A stretch of 64,000 nt of DNA from Microbacterium oxydans (GTDB taxonomy: Bacteria; Actinomycetota; Actinomycetes; Actinomycetales; Microbacteriaceae): assembly GCF_900095745.1 (NCBI RefSeq), contig NZ_FMIR01000009.1, forward strand, positions 90,204-154,203, in the 5' to 3' direction. This document shows, piece by piece, positions 22,029 through 31,471 of this stretch. The notes below the pieces were generated by a model. That model ran no database searches, had not been told where the DNA came from, and was given only the letters and a program-made list of their open reading frames with translations. Made by a program: the position numbers and the translations under genes. Position 1 is the stretch's first letter. Each line of letters begins with the position of its first letter.

Positions 22029-22074
22029 CGAAGAAGCCCGCCGCCCCGTTTCGGGGTGGCGGGCTTCTTCGTTT
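22029..22074 (+). terminator. Terminator of the rpoA-rplQ transcript
   Basis: A 20-bp stem (22029-22048 with 22052-22071, one G-U pair) with TTT loop and a following TTT. Confidence 0.88.
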
Positions 22075-22103
22075 CCCGGATGCCGTGGTCGCACCGGGGC
22101 ATG

Positions 22104-22649
22104 TCAGGGGGACGGGGGAGTGACCGAGACGACGATCGAGGTCATCGCGTCGCTGTCGTTGAAGTAGCGGTGCGGCTGGCGGGAATCGAAGGTGATCGAC
22201 TCGCTGCCCACGATCACATACGTCTGCCCGGCGATCTCGACGGTGAGTTCGCCGCTGATCACGAAGACGCACTCGGTCGACGGGTGCCCCCAGGGGTGCG
22301 TGGAGCTCGCGGCTCCCGGAGGGATGTCGGCGGTGAGGACCTCGAGGTCGCCGCGCCCCGGGGTGAGGCGCTCGTAGACGAAGCCGGCGTCGGACCCGCT
22401 GAGCCGATGCCGGGCTCCCGGGCGACTGACGGAGACGTTCGGCGCATCGGGATCACTGAACAGCGTGGCGATCGAGGCTTCGAACACCTGGGCGAGCTTC
22501 CGCAGCGAGCCGAGACTCGGATCGGCTGAGCCGCTCTCGATCTGGCTGAGCATGCTGACCGAGAGACCGGACAGGTCGGAGAGCTGCCGCAGGGTGAGAC
22601 CCTTCGCGGCCCTGAGGGACTTGAGGCGTTCGCCGAGCACGAGATTCAT
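22104..22649 (-). CDS. XRE-family regulator with cupin domain
   Basis: 181 residues. N-terminal helix-turn-helix (LGERLKSLRAAKGLTLRQLSDLSGLSVSMLSQIESGSADPSLGSLRKLAQ, about 5-60) and C-terminal cupin (STHPWGHPSTECVFVISGELTVEIAGQTYVIVGSESITF). This layout is typical of regulators of amine, amino acid and peptide catabolism, with the cupin as ligand sensor. The start at 22649 has AAAGGA at good distance; a longer start at 22694 would run into the operator-like repeats. Divergent from the importer operon, so it probably controls it. Confidence 0.85.
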   Translation of the reverse strand: MNLVLGERLKSLRAAKGLTLRQLSDLSGLSVSMLSQIESGSADPSLGSLRKLAQVFEASIATLFSDPDAPNVSVSRPGARHRLSGSDAGFVYERLTPGRGDLEVLTADIPPGAASSTHPWGHPSTECVFVISGELTVEIAGQTYVIVGSESITFDSRQPHRYFNDSDAMTSIVVSVTPPSP

Positions 22650-22686
22650 CGATCCTTTCGATCGAACGGATGACTGTTGCATGTTC

Positions 22687-22744
22687 GATTTCAATGTGAT
22701 TGTATCTTTTAATCGGATTGAAAATCTCGATCAGATTGAAATCC
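22687..22744. promoter_or_regulatory. Operator-like repeats between the XRE regulator and the importer operon
   Basis: GATTTCAAT (22687-22695) is repeated in inverted form as ATTGAAATC (22735-22743), with a third near copy GATTGAAAATC at 22716-22726. The stretch is much more AT-rich than its surroundings and lies in the divergent promoter region. Confidence 0.6.
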
Positions 22745-22824
22745 GTTCCCCGAACGCGCGAGCAACCGGATCAACTTCCCAGAACTCTACTGCGTCCTGC
22801 CTCATGATCACAGGAAGATCGACG

Positions 22825-24423
22825 ATGACTTCATCCTTCGCGAAACCCTTCGCCCTGGCCTCATCTCTCGCCGTGGCCGCACTCCTGCTCGCCGGTTGTT
22901 CAGCTTCATCGAACAACGCAGCCTCGGGCGGCGGTGAGACCCTCACGGTCGACACCTCGTTCGTGCTGAAGACCCTCGACCCGGGACTCGTCTACGAGCA
23001 GACCGGCAACATCATCGTGCACGCGCTGTACGACACCCTCGTGACGTACGAAGGCTCCGACGTCACCACCGTCGTGCCCGAACTCGCCAGTGAGTGGGTG
23101 CAGTCCGACGACGGCACGACCTGGACCTTCACGTTGAACCCGGACGCGACGTTCGCCGACGGCTCCGCGGTGACCGCGGACGATGTCGTGTTCAGCCTCA
23201 CCCGCCTGCAGAACCTCAAGGGATCCTCTTCCCAGACCGTCGAGGGACTGACCTTCGCGGCGGACGGCGACGACACCGTCGTCGTGACCAGCCCGACCCC
23301 GAACCCGAACGTCCCGGTCGTCCTCGCGATGCCGGCAGCGAGCATCCTGAACGCCGAGGAGGCGGAGAAGCTCGGAGCGACCGACGCGGCCGATGCAGCC
23401 TCCGCGGACACGGTCGGCACGCAGCTCGACGAGGCCAGCCTCGGTTCGGGTCCGTACAAGATCAAGAGCTACGACTCGAGCTCGAAGGTCGTGCTCGAGG
23501 TGAACGAGGACTACTGGGGCGACGCCCCGGCGTACTCGCGCGTGGTCGTGCAGAACGTCGACGTGCAGAACCAGAAGCTCACGATCTCCCGCGCCAAGGC
23601 CGATGAGATCGCCCTCGACCTCTCGGGCCCGCAGGCCGCCGAGCTCTCCGACGACCTCCAGGTCTCCGGGGTTGCCGACACATCGTACTTCCTCAGCGTG
23701 AACCAGGACCCCGCCGTCTCGGAGATCACCTCCAACCCGGCGTTCCTCGCGGCGCTGCGTGCCAGCGTCGACGGCGCGGGCATCGCCGAGATCTTCGGTG
23801 AGGGTGCGACGGCCGCGGCTGGTCTCGTCCCGCCCGCATTCGGTGGCGCGCTCGACGAGTCCGAGGTACAGCCGCAGGACATCGAGAAGGCGAAGGCGCT
23901 TCTCGAGGAGGCGGGCATCTCCTCGCCGAAGGTGAACCTCGTCTACCCGGCGATCACGTACCGCGGCGTCGACCTCGGCACCATCGTCACGAAGGTGCAG
24001 CAGGACGCGAAGAAGGCCGGCATCGAGATCGAGCTGCAGCCCGAGCCGATCAACGTCTTCCTGCAGTCGCAGTCCGAGGGCAAGAACGAGATCAACTTCT
24101 CGCCGAACAGCCTGAACTACCCGGCTGCGGACTCGCTCGTGAACAACATGGCGCCCGGTGCGTCGACCTCGACGCGTGCGGGATGGACCGTGGAGCGCGC
24201 CGACCCGCGAGCCGTCGAAGCCAGCGACGCCGTGAACGCCGAGGTGACGCCGGAAGGGCGTGCCGAGGCCATGATCGCCTGGCAGAAGGTCATGAACGAG
24301 ACTTCGCCCTTCGTGGTTCTCGCGAACAACGCCGGCATCGTCGTCGCCACCTCGAACCTGGTCGGTGCGTCATACACGCCGGCAGGCTGGACGGTCGACC
24401 TCGCGGCCATCTCCGCGAAGTAG
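22825..24423 (+). CDS. Peptide-type ABC transporter, substrate-binding lipoprotein
   Basis: 532 residues. Lipoprotein signal with lipobox LLAGC (C25), then a family-5 solute-binding protein (DppA/OppA type): TLTVDTSFVLKTLDPGLVYEQTGNIIVHALYDTLV, and DVVFSLTRLQN. Anchored outside the membrane, it captures the substrate for the two permeases and two ATPases encoded next. Start chosen at the ATG with AGGAAG upstream and a proper signal sequence. The substrate cannot be read from sequence; the operon suggests peptides or derived amino acids. Confidence 0.93.
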   Translation: MTSSFAKPFALASSLAVAALLLAGCSASSNNAASGGGETLTVDTSFVLKTLDPGLVYEQTGNIIVHALYDTLVTYEGSDVTTVVPELASEWVQSDDGTTWTFTLNPDATFADGSAVTADDVVFSLTRLQNLKGSSSQTVEGLTFAADGDDTVVVTSPTPNPNVPVVLAMPAASILNAEEAEKLGATDAADAASADTVGTQLDEASLGSGPYKIKSYDSSSKVVLEVNEDYWGDAPAYSRVVVQNVDVQNQKLTISRAKADEIALDLSGPQAAELSDDLQVSGVADTSYFLSVNQDPAVSEITSNPAFLAALRASVDGAGIAEIFGEGATAAAGLVPPAFGGALDESEVQPQDIEKAKALLEEAGISSPKVNLVYPAITYRGVDLGTIVTKVQQDAKKAGIEIELQPEPINVFLQSQSEGKNEINFSPNSLNYPAADSLVNNMAPGASTSTRAGWTVERADPRAVEASDAVNAEVTPEGRAEAMIAWQKVMNETSPFVVLANNAGIVVATSNLVGASYTPAGWTVDLAAISAK

Positions 24424-24503
24424 TCCGCCGCGGTCGGCCGCCTGTCCCTCCTGTCGGGCGGCCGACCTCCGGTTCTCACCACCTCACCGAAGGCGAACGA
24501 GCA

Positions 24504-25526
24504 ATGCCAGCCCTCCTGCAGATGATCGGCCGCCGGCTGATCAGCGCGATCATCCTCCTCTGGGGGGTCACCCTCGTGACGTTCGCGCTCATGACCATCG
24601 TCCCCGGGGACCCGGCCGCCGCGAACCTGTCGCAGCAGGCCTACGACGACCCCGAGCTGCGCGCCGCGTTCGAGCAGAAGTGGGGGTTGGACCAGCCCAT
24701 CTGGGTGCAGTACGGCCGCTACATCGCGAACCTCTTCCAGGGTGATCTCGGTATCTCGCAGCAGACCCACCGCCCGATCACCCAGGACCTCGCGCAGTAC
24801 ATCCCCGCGACGCTCGAGGTGGCGCTCCCCGCCATGATCCTCGCGATCATCATCGCCGTGGCACTCGGCATGATCGCCGCCACCCGCAAGGGCTCGGCCA
24901 TCGACGGCGGCATCCGCGGCGTGTCCCTCGTCGGGCTCTCGACCCCGCCGTTCTGGCTCGCCCTGGTCGCTCTGTACGTCTTCTTCTACGCGCTCGGACT
25001 CGTCCCCAACGGCGGGCGACTGAGCAACGAGTACGACCCGCCGCCCACCGTCACCGGCATGTACTCGCTGGACGCCGTGTTCGCCGGGCAGTGGGACGTG
25101 TTCGCCGACGCCGTCTGGCACCTCATCCTCCCCGTCGGCATCCTCACCGCGCTCACCGTCTCGGGCCTGCTGCGCTTCGTGCGCTCCGCCATGATCGAGG
25201 TGCTGGATGCCGAGTACATCCGCGCCGCCACCGCGAAGGGCCTGCCGGCGCGGACTATCACCTGGCGGCACGTCTTCAAAGCAGGTCTGCTTCCCGTGCT
25301 CACCGTGACCGGGCTGATGTTCGCGTCCCTGCTCGGTGGCGCCGTGCTGGTCGAGCAGGTGCTCTCGTGGCCGGGGCTCGGGCAGTACGCCTACAAGAGC
25401 GCGCTGTCGCTCGATCTGCAGGCGATCCTCGGCGTGACGCTGTTCATCGCCGTCGTCTACACCCTGATCAACCTCCTGGTCGACGTGCTCTACACGATCG
25501 TGGACCCCCGGATCGGAGCGAAATGA
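24504..25526 (+). CDS. ABC transporter permease (DppB type)
   Basis: 340 residues, six predicted membrane helices. N-terminal MIGRRLISAIILLWGVTLVTFALMTIVPGDPAA and the coupling motif EYIRAATAKGLPARTITWRHVFKAGLLPVLT are typical of peptide/nickel permeases of the DppB class. ATG overlaps the next gene (ATGA). Confidence 0.94.
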   Translation: MPALLQMIGRRLISAIILLWGVTLVTFALMTIVPGDPAAANLSQQAYDDPELRAAFEQKWGLDQPIWVQYGRYIANLFQGDLGISQQTHRPITQDLAQYIPATLEVALPAMILAIIIAVALGMIAATRKGSAIDGGIRGVSLVGLSTPPFWLALVALYVFFYALGLVPNGGRLSNEYDPPPTVTGMYSLDAVFAGQWDVFADAVWHLILPVGILTALTVSGLLRFVRSAMIEVLDAEYIRAATAKGLPARTITWRHVFKAGLLPVLTVTGLMFASLLGGAVLVEQVLSWPGLGQYAYKSALSLDLQAILGVTLFIAVVYTLINLLVDVLYTIVDPRIGAK

Positions 25527-26428
25527 CCATCCTGTCCTCCGACCGGCTCGCCGTCGCGAAGGAGCCGCGTCGTCGCGGATTCCGTCGCAGCCGCCGGTTC
25601 ACCCCGCGCACCTCGTTCTGGACGCCCGTGACGGTGATCTCCTTCGGCGTGATCGCGGCATGGATCCTCGCGGCGCTCCTCGCCCCGGTCATCGCGCCGT
25701 ATGACCCGCTCGAGACGAGCGGACCGTTCCTGGACGCGCCGTCGGCCGCGCACTGGATGGGGACGGACGACCTCGGTCGCGACGTGCTGAGCCGTGTCAT
25801 CTACGGCGCCCAGCTCTCGCTGCCGCTCGCCCTCGCGATCGTCGTGTTCTCGCTCCTGGTCGGCGGGACCGTCGGCCTCGCGGCCGGGTACTTCGGCAAG
25901 GCGGCGGACAACGTGCTGATGCGCGTGGCCGACCTCGTGCTGGCGTTCCCGCAGATCATCCTCGCCATGGCGGTGGCCGCGGCCTTCGGACCGAGCGTCG
26001 GAAACGCCGTGCTCGCCCTCGTGATCGTCTCCTGGCCGCTGTACGCGCGCATCATCCGCAGCTCGGTGCTCAGTGTGCGCGAGCAGGAGTACGTCTTCTC
26101 GGGACGGCTGCTCGGGTCGACGACCCTGAAGTCCATCGTCAAGGACGTGATCCCCAACAGCGCCGGCCCGGCGCTCGTGATGGCGACGATCGAGCTCGGC
26201 AACGCCATCCTCATGCTCGCCGCGCTGTCGTTCCTGGGCCTCGGCCCCCGGCCCCCGGCTGCGGAATGGGGCGCGATGATCGCCCTCGGGTCGCAGAACC
26301 TCGGGAACTGGTGGATCAGCCTGTTCCCCGGCCTCGCGATCCTCACGATCGTGATGGCCTTCAACCTGCTGGGAGACGCCGTCCAGGACTACCTGGATCC
26401 CCGCTCACGGAATGCGAGGAAGCGATGA
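25523..26428 (+). CDS. ABC transporter permease (DppC type)
   Basis: 301 residues. N-terminal OppC-type segment (WMGTDDLGRDVLSRVIYGAQLSL) and coupling motif EYVFSGRLLGSTTLKSIVKDVIPN; about six membrane helices. Starts inside the stop of the preceding permease gene and ends in an ATGA-type overlap with the first ATPase. Confidence 0.94.
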   Translation: MTILSSDRLAVAKEPRRRGFRRSRRFTPRTSFWTPVTVISFGVIAAWILAALLAPVIAPYDPLETSGPFLDAPSAAHWMGTDDLGRDVLSRVIYGAQLSLPLALAIVVFSLLVGGTVGLAAGYFGKAADNVLMRVADLVLAFPQIILAMAVAAAFGPSVGNAVLALVIVSWPLYARIIRSSVLSVREQEYVFSGRLLGSTTLKSIVKDVIPNSAGPALVMATIELGNAILMLAALSFLGLGPRPPAAEWGAMIALGSQNLGNWWISLFPGLAILTIVMAFNLLGDAVQDYLDPRSRNARKR

Positions 26429-27249
26429 GCGACGCGACGCTGCTCTCGATCGAGGACCTCTCCGTCGTCATGCCGACGCCGGAGGGCGAGATCGAACTCG
26501 TGCACGACACGAGCATCCGGATCGGACAGGGTGAGGTCGTCGGCCTCGCCGGCGAGAGCGGCTCGGGAAAGAGCATGACGGCCTCAGCGGTCATGGGCAT
26601 CCTTCCCGAGGGCGCGACCGCCTCCGGCCGGGTCCTGTTCGAGGGGCGGGACCTGCTGACCCTCAGCACCCGGGAGCTCAACGAGGTGCGCGGCAATCGC
26701 ATCTCCATCGTGTTCCAGGATCCGACCGCGGCACTGCACCCGCTGCTGCGGATCGGCACGCAGATCACCGAGCACCTCATCCACCACACCGGGGTGAGCC
26801 AGAAGCAGGCGCAGGCGCGAGCGATCGAGCTGCTCGATCTCGTGCGCATCCGCGACCCGCACCAGGCGATCACGGCGTATCCGCACCAGTTCTCCGGAGG
26901 CATGCGCCAGCGTGCGGCCATCGCGATCGCGCTCGCGTGCGAGCCACGCCTGCTGATCGCCGACGAGCCCACCACCGCGCTCGACGTCACGGTGCAGGCC
27001 GGCATCCTCCGCCTGTTCGACCGTCTGGCGCGCGAGACGGGGGTGTCGATGCTGTTCATCACGCACGACCTCGGGGTGATGAGCGCGATCGCCGACCGGA
27101 CCTACATCTTCAAGGACGGCACCGTCGTCGAGCACGGTCCGACCACCGAGATCCTCAACACGCCGTCGCACGACTACACCCGCGCGCTGATCGCATCCAG
27201 GGCGCAGTCACTGGCCGCGCAGCGCACCCACCGAGGAGGCGCACGATGA
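26425..27249 (+). CDS. ABC transporter ATP-binding protein 1 (DppD type)
   Basis: 274 residues. Walker A GESGSGKS at 43-50, signature FSGGMRQRAAIA, Walker B LLIADEPTTALD and the H-loop ITHDLGVM. Powers import with the second ATPase. The usual Cys-rich oligopeptide tail is short here. Confidence 0.94.
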   Translation: MSDATLLSIEDLSVVMPTPEGEIELVHDTSIRIGQGEVVGLAGESGSGKSMTASAVMGILPEGATASGRVLFEGRDLLTLSTRELNEVRGNRISIVFQDPTAALHPLLRIGTQITEHLIHHTGVSQKQAQARAIELLDLVRIRDPHQAITAYPHQFSGGMRQRAAIAIALACEPRLLIADEPTTALDVTVQAGILRLFDRLARETGVSMLFITHDLGVMSAIADRTYIFKDGTVVEHGPTTEILNTPSHDYTRALIASRAQSLAAQRTHRGGAR

Positions 27250-28082
27250 GCGCGTTGGAGATCGACGACGTCGTCGTCACGCACCGCCGGCGCGGAGCCC
27301 CGCCCGTGCACGCGGTGAAGGGCGTCTCGCTGACCGTCGAGCGCGGCCAGATCGTCGGACTCGTGGGGGAGTCGGGATGCGGCAAGTCGTCGCTGGCCCG
27401 GGTCGCCGTCGGCATCGACCGTCCGACCTCGGGCACGGTGCGCTTCGACGGAGAGCCGCTGCATCCGCTCACGATGCGCCGCCGCCCGAGTCGCGACCGC
27501 GGGCTGCAGATGGTGTTCCAGAACCCGTACGCCTCGCTGAGTCCCCGTCGCTCGATCGGAGCGCAGCTGCTGGACGGTGCCCCCGATGCGCTGGAGCGAT
27601 CCGCCCGTGCCGCCGAGGTCTCGCGACTGCTGCGACTGGTCGGGCTCGACGAGTCGGCCGCCTCTCGCTACCCCACCCAGTTCTCCGGTGGGCAACGGCA
27701 ACGGCTCGCGATCGCCCGTGCGCTCGCCGCCCAGCCCAGCGTGGTCGTCGCCGATGAGCCGGTCACCGCCCTCGATGCCTTCTCGTCGGCGCAGATCGTC
27801 GAGTTGCTGCAGGGCCTCGTCCGCGAGCTCGGCATGGCGATGCTGTTCATCTCGCACGACCTGTCGTTGGTGCGGGCCATCGCCGACGAGACCGCGGTGA
27901 TGTACGCGGGTGAGATCATCGAGCGCGGGCCCAGCGAACAGCTGTGGCAGCACGCGCAGCACCCCTACACGCAGCGCCTCATCGATGCCATCCCGGAGAT
28001 CGGCCCGACGAAGCGGCTGCCGGGCAGAGAAGAAGACCTCGCGGAGGCCGTCGCGGCCCCCGCCACGGGAGGAGAAGCATGA
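27246..28082 (+). CDS. ABC transporter ATP-binding protein 2 (DppF type)
   Basis: 278 residues. Walker A GESGCGKS at 41-48, signature FSGGQRQRLAIA, Walker B VVVADEPVTALD, C-terminal oligopeptide/dipeptide domain with HPYTQRLIDAIPEI. Overlaps both neighbours by four bases, confirming a tightly coupled operon. Confidence 0.94.
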   Translation: MSALEIDDVVVTHRRRGAPPVHAVKGVSLTVERGQIVGLVGESGCGKSSLARVAVGIDRPTSGTVRFDGEPLHPLTMRRRPSRDRGLQMVFQNPYASLSPRRSIGAQLLDGAPDALERSARAAEVSRLLRLVGLDESAASRYPTQFSGGQRQRLAIARALAAQPSVVVADEPVTALDAFSSAQIVELLQGLVRELGMAMLFISHDLSLVRAIADETAVMYAGEIIERGPSEQLWQHAQHPYTQRLIDAIPEIGPTKRLPGREEDLAEAVAAPATGGEA

Positions 28083-29305
28083 TCACCATCGCCGAGGACC
28101 GCCGCGTCCTCCTCACCGGAGCCTGCATCTTCGACGGGCGCTCCGAGCACCTGCGGGACGGGCTCGACATCCTCGTCGACGCCGACGGAGTGATCGCGGG
28201 GCTCGGCGCGACCGGCACCCTCGATGCCGGCGACGCACGCGTGATCGACCTGGCAGGGCGGGTCCTCAGCCCCGGGCTGATCAACATGCACGTGCACCTG
28301 GGGCTCGCGCTTCCCGGGACGGCCGGGGCGGAGATCGCCTCCAAGGGCGACCCCGACCTGCTGCTGGTGATGGCCGACAGCGCCCGACGAACCCTGCATG
28401 CGGGTGTCACGACCGCGCGGCTGGTCGGCGAGAGCCGGTACCTCGACTTCGCCCTGCGCCGCGGGATCGACGCCGGGATCGTCGCGGGCCCACGGCTGTA
28501 CACCGCCGGACACGCGCTGTGCTGCACCGGTGGGCACGGGTGGGAGTCCGACGCACTGGAGGGCGACGGCGCCGACGACCTGCGCCGACTGACGCGCCTG
28601 CAGATCCGTCACGGCGCCGACCTGATCAAGGTCTGCATCTCCGGCGGGATCGCGGGAGAGCACGAGCAGATCGACACCCCGCAGCTGACCGACGACGAGA
28701 TGGCCGCCGTCATCCAGACCGCGCATGACTGGGGCCGCAAGGTCACGGCGCACGTCGGACCGTCCGAGACGCTGCGGCGTGCCATCGAGCTCGGCCTGGA
28801 CTGCGTCGAGCACGGCTACGAGCTGACCCGTGAGGTCACCGACCTGATGAGCGAGCGCGGCGTCTGGTACGTGCCGACCATCACGGTCAGCCGCTGCGAG
28901 GAGTTCTTCGATGCGCAGGGTGTGCCCTCCTGGATGAAGGAGCGCGCGCTCGGTGCGGGCCCGCGTCACTGGGAGAGCCTCGAGAACGCGATCGCGAGCG
29001 GGGTGCGCATCGCCATGGGCACCGACATGCCTCCCGCCGCGGACTTCGACGGCACGACGGCGACGGTGCGCGAGATGGAGTTCATGGTCGACGCGGGCAT
29101 GACCTCGCTGGACGTCATGCGCTCGGCCACCTCGTCCGCGGCGGAACTGCTCGGCGTCGACGATCTCGGTGTCGTCGAAGTCGGTGCCCGCGCGGACTTC
29201 ATCGCCACGGACGCGGACCCGACAGCGGATGTGGCCGCGCTGCGCGGAATCGACTGGGTCATGCAGGGCGGCGCCGTGCTGCGGGACGACCGGGCCGGGC
29301 GGTGA
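28079..29305 (+). CDS. Binuclear-metal amidohydrolase (Xaa-Pro dipeptidase-like)
   Basis: 408 residues of the amidohydrolase superfamily. Metal ligands: HVH at 71-73, probable carboxylated K184 (LIKVCISGG), H225, H245 and D316 (MGTDMPP). The sequence belongs to the imidazolonepropionase-like group, which includes Xaa-Pro and Xaa-Arg dipeptidases. Its place between a peptide importer and amino acid dehydrogenase genes suggests cleavage of an imported dipeptide, but other N-acyl or cyclic amide substrates are possible. Confidence 0.85.
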   Translation: MITIAEDRRVLLTGACIFDGRSEHLRDGLDILVDADGVIAGLGATGTLDAGDARVIDLAGRVLSPGLINMHVHLGLALPGTAGAEIASKGDPDLLLVMADSARRTLHAGVTTARLVGESRYLDFALRRGIDAGIVAGPRLYTAGHALCCTGGHGWESDALEGDGADDLRRLTRLQIRHGADLIKVCISGGIAGEHEQIDTPQLTDDEMAAVIQTAHDWGRKVTAHVGPSETLRRAIELGLDCVEHGYELTREVTDLMSERGVWYVPTITVSRCEEFFDAQGVPSWMKERALGAGPRHWESLENAIASGVRIAMGTDMPPAADFDGTTATVREMEFMVDAGMTSLDVMRSATSSAAELLGVDDLGVVEVGARADFIATDADPTADVAALRGIDWVMQGGAVLRDDRAGR

Positions 29306-31056
29306 ACACCCCGACCTCGGGCACCTCGACCGCGGGCACCCCGACCTCGGGCAGCTCGACCGCAGGCACCCCGACCTCGGGCACCCCGACCGTGCGCATC
29401 GCCGACGAGTACGTCGCGACACTCGCCGACCACGAGCCGGCCGCTGCGCAGGCGCTGGGCGTCACCGCGCAGGATCGACTGCCCGATCTCAGCGCCGAGT
29501 GGGCGGTCGAACGTCGCGCGCTCGCCGTGCGCACGCGCGACGCCCTGGCAACCGTCGAGCCGACGCCGGAGGATGCAGCGCTGCACGCCGCTCTTCGGGA
29601 ACGCATGGACAGCGACATCGCCCTGTTCGACACCGGCTTCACCGCACGGCTGCTCGCACCGCTGGCGACACCGGTTCATCTGGTGCGCGAGGCATTCGAC
29701 GACGTCACCGTCACGGATGACGCCGCCGGAGACGAGATCATCACCCGCCTGTCGGGGGTGCCCCGGGCGCTGACCCAGCTCGACGACCGCCTGAAGTGGG
29801 CGCGCGCGGCGGGGGAGCGCGGCGAATTCATCGGCACCGGCATCGCCGCGGAACGGCAGGTGCGTGAAGTCGCGAATCAGATCGCGGGCTGGATCGACCC
29901 CGACGGAGTCGACTACTTCCGCTCCCTCCGCGCGACAGATCTGTCCGCCTCCCGCCGCATCGCCCTGGATCGTGCGGCACTCGCGGCGACCGACGCGATG
30001 GCGGGCTTCGAGCGGATGCTGCGCGACGAACTGCTTCCGCACGCGCCGCAGCAGGATGCCGTCGGCGAGGGCGTCTACCGCGCCACCGCCCAGAGCTTCC
30101 TCGGCACCGAACTCGACCTCGACGAGGTGTACGACTACGGCTGGCACGAACTCGATCGACTGTGGCGGCAGGCGCGCGGTGTCGCGGGAGAGATCCTCGG
30201 CACCGGCGCGCCGGCAGACGTCTCGGTCGCTGCACGCACGCTCGCGCAGGACCCGGGGCACCGCGTCGATGCGGACGACGTCGTCGGCTGGCTGCGCGAT
30301 CGCCTGGACTGGACCCTGGATCGGGTCGACGGCACGGCCTTCGCGCTGCCCGCGGACGTGCGCGATGTCGACATCGTCGTTCCGCGGGCCGCGAAGGGCG
30401 TCGTCTACTACACGCCCGGAGCGCCCGACGGCTCGGTGCGCAGCAAGATCGTCTGGACGATCCCCGCCGGCGCGACGTCGGTGCCGACCTGGCAGGAGCT
30501 CACGAGTCTCCACCATGAGGGCGTCCCCGGGCACCACCTCGAGCATGCGGTGAACCGGGCCAATGCGTCCCTGCACCCCTGGCAGCGCTACCTGTGCGAG
30601 ATCCACGGGTATGCCGAGGGCTGGGCGCATTACTCGGAGGCGCTGTCGGACGAGCTGGGTCTGCTGCGCGATGCCCCGGAACGGCTGGGGATGCTGCTCG
30701 GACAGCTGTGGCGCACGGTGCGCATCGTCGCCGACATCGGGTTGCACACCGGTCGGCCGTTGCGGCGCAACGAGGTCACCGACCAGACGGAATGGACGCC
30801 GGCGATCGCCCGCGACTTCCTGGTGCACTACGGCCTCGTCGATCCCGTGACCGCACGGTTCGAGGTGGACCGCTACCTCGGCTGGCCGGGGCAGGCACTG
30901 GCGTTCAAGGTCGGCGCGAAGCTCTGGGCCGAGGCGCGCACGGTGAGCACCGCATCCACACTCGACTTCCACACCCGGGCCCTCGCGCTCGGACCGATGG
31001 GGCTCGCGCCGCTGCGCGAGCGTCTGCTGCAGGATCTGACGAAGGAACACGCATGA
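29302..31056 (+). CDS. DUF885 peptidase-like protein with repeat N-terminus
   Basis: 584 residues. DUF885 proteins are predicted zinc metallopeptidases; the motif HHEGVPGHHLEH starts at residue 404 and a further conserved GYAEGWAHYSE follows. GTG start overlaps the preceding stop. The first 30 residues are three copies of a TPTSG(T/S)(S/P)T.. decapeptide encoded by a tandem DNA repeat, so the real start could be downstream near VRIADEY. No signal peptide, so likely cytoplasmic hydrolysis of imported peptides. Confidence 0.85.
   Translation: MNTPTSGTSTAGTPTSGSSTAGTPTSGTPTVRIADEYVATLADHEPAAAQALGVTAQDRLPDLSAEWAVERRALAVRTRDALATVEPTPEDAALHAALRERMDSDIALFDTGFTARLLAPLATPVHLVREAFDDVTVTDDAAGDEIITRLSGVPRALTQLDDRLKWARAAGERGEFIGTGIAAERQVREVANQIAGWIDPDGVDYFRSLRATDLSASRRIALDRAALAATDAMAGFERMLRDELLPHAPQQDAVGEGVYRATAQSFLGTELDLDEVYDYGWHELDRLWRQARGVAGEILGTGAPADVSVAARTLAQDPGHRVDADDVVGWLRDRLDWTLDRVDGTAFALPADVRDVDIVVPRAAKGVVYYTPGAPDGSVRSKIVWTIPAGATSVPTWQELTSLHHEGVPGHHLEHAVNRANASLHPWQRYLCEIHGYAEGWAHYSEALSDELGLLRDAPERLGMLLGQLWRTVRIVADIGLHTGRPLRRNEVTDQTEWTPAIARDFLVHYGLVDPVTARFEVDRYLGWPGQALAFKVGAKLWAEARTVSTASTLDFHTRALALGPMGLAPLRERLLQDLTKEHA
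29308..29397. repeat. Tandem 30-bp repeat, three copies
   Basis: Units at 29308-29337, 29338-29367 and 29368-29397 begin ACCCCGACCTCGGGCA and differ at few bases, mostly in the third unit. They encode the Thr/Ser/Gly/Pro-rich N-terminus of the DUF885 protein. Confidence 0.9.
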
Positions 31057-31442
31057 CCACCACCGCTGAGCTCGAGAGCTTCATCGTCGCGCTGTACGAG
31101 GATCTCGCTGACCGCGCCGCGTTCGACGCGCGCCTCGCCGATGACGTGACGGTGTGGGAGACCCCCTGGCCGACGCTCATGCACGGCATCGCCGAACTCG
31201 ACGAGCTGCGGGGTCCTGCTGCCGACCCCGACGAGCGCCGGCGGACGCTGCCGAGCGTCGTGCCGACCGGCATCGTCACGAGCGACTTCGGTGGCACCGG
31301 GGTGATCCGGTACGTGCTCGAGGTGCGCCCTGCGGTGGGCGAGCCGCTGGTCGAAGTGGTGCGCGTCACGGATGTGGTGCGCCGAGACGCGGACGGATGG
31401 CGCATCGTGCACCACCACGCCCAGGACATGCCGGTCGAGTGA
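31053..31442 (+). CDS. NTF2-like/SnoaL-like small protein
   Basis: 129 residues. The pattern (ELESFIVALYEDLADRAAFDARLADDVTVWETPWP ... VRRDADGWRIVHHHAQDMP) fits the NTF2/SnoaL cone fold used by small isomerases and ligand-binding proteins. Starts in the ATGA overlap after the DUF885 gene with GAAGGA upstream. Role in the pathway unknown. Confidence 0.75.
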   Translation: MTTTAELESFIVALYEDLADRAAFDARLADDVTVWETPWPTLMHGIAELDELRGPAADPDERRRTLPSVVPTGIVTSDFGGTGVIRYVLEVRPAVGEPLVEVVRVTDVVRRDADGWRIVHHHAQDMPVE

Positions 31443-31471
31443 GTCGGACGAGTCGGAGCAAGGAGAGACAG

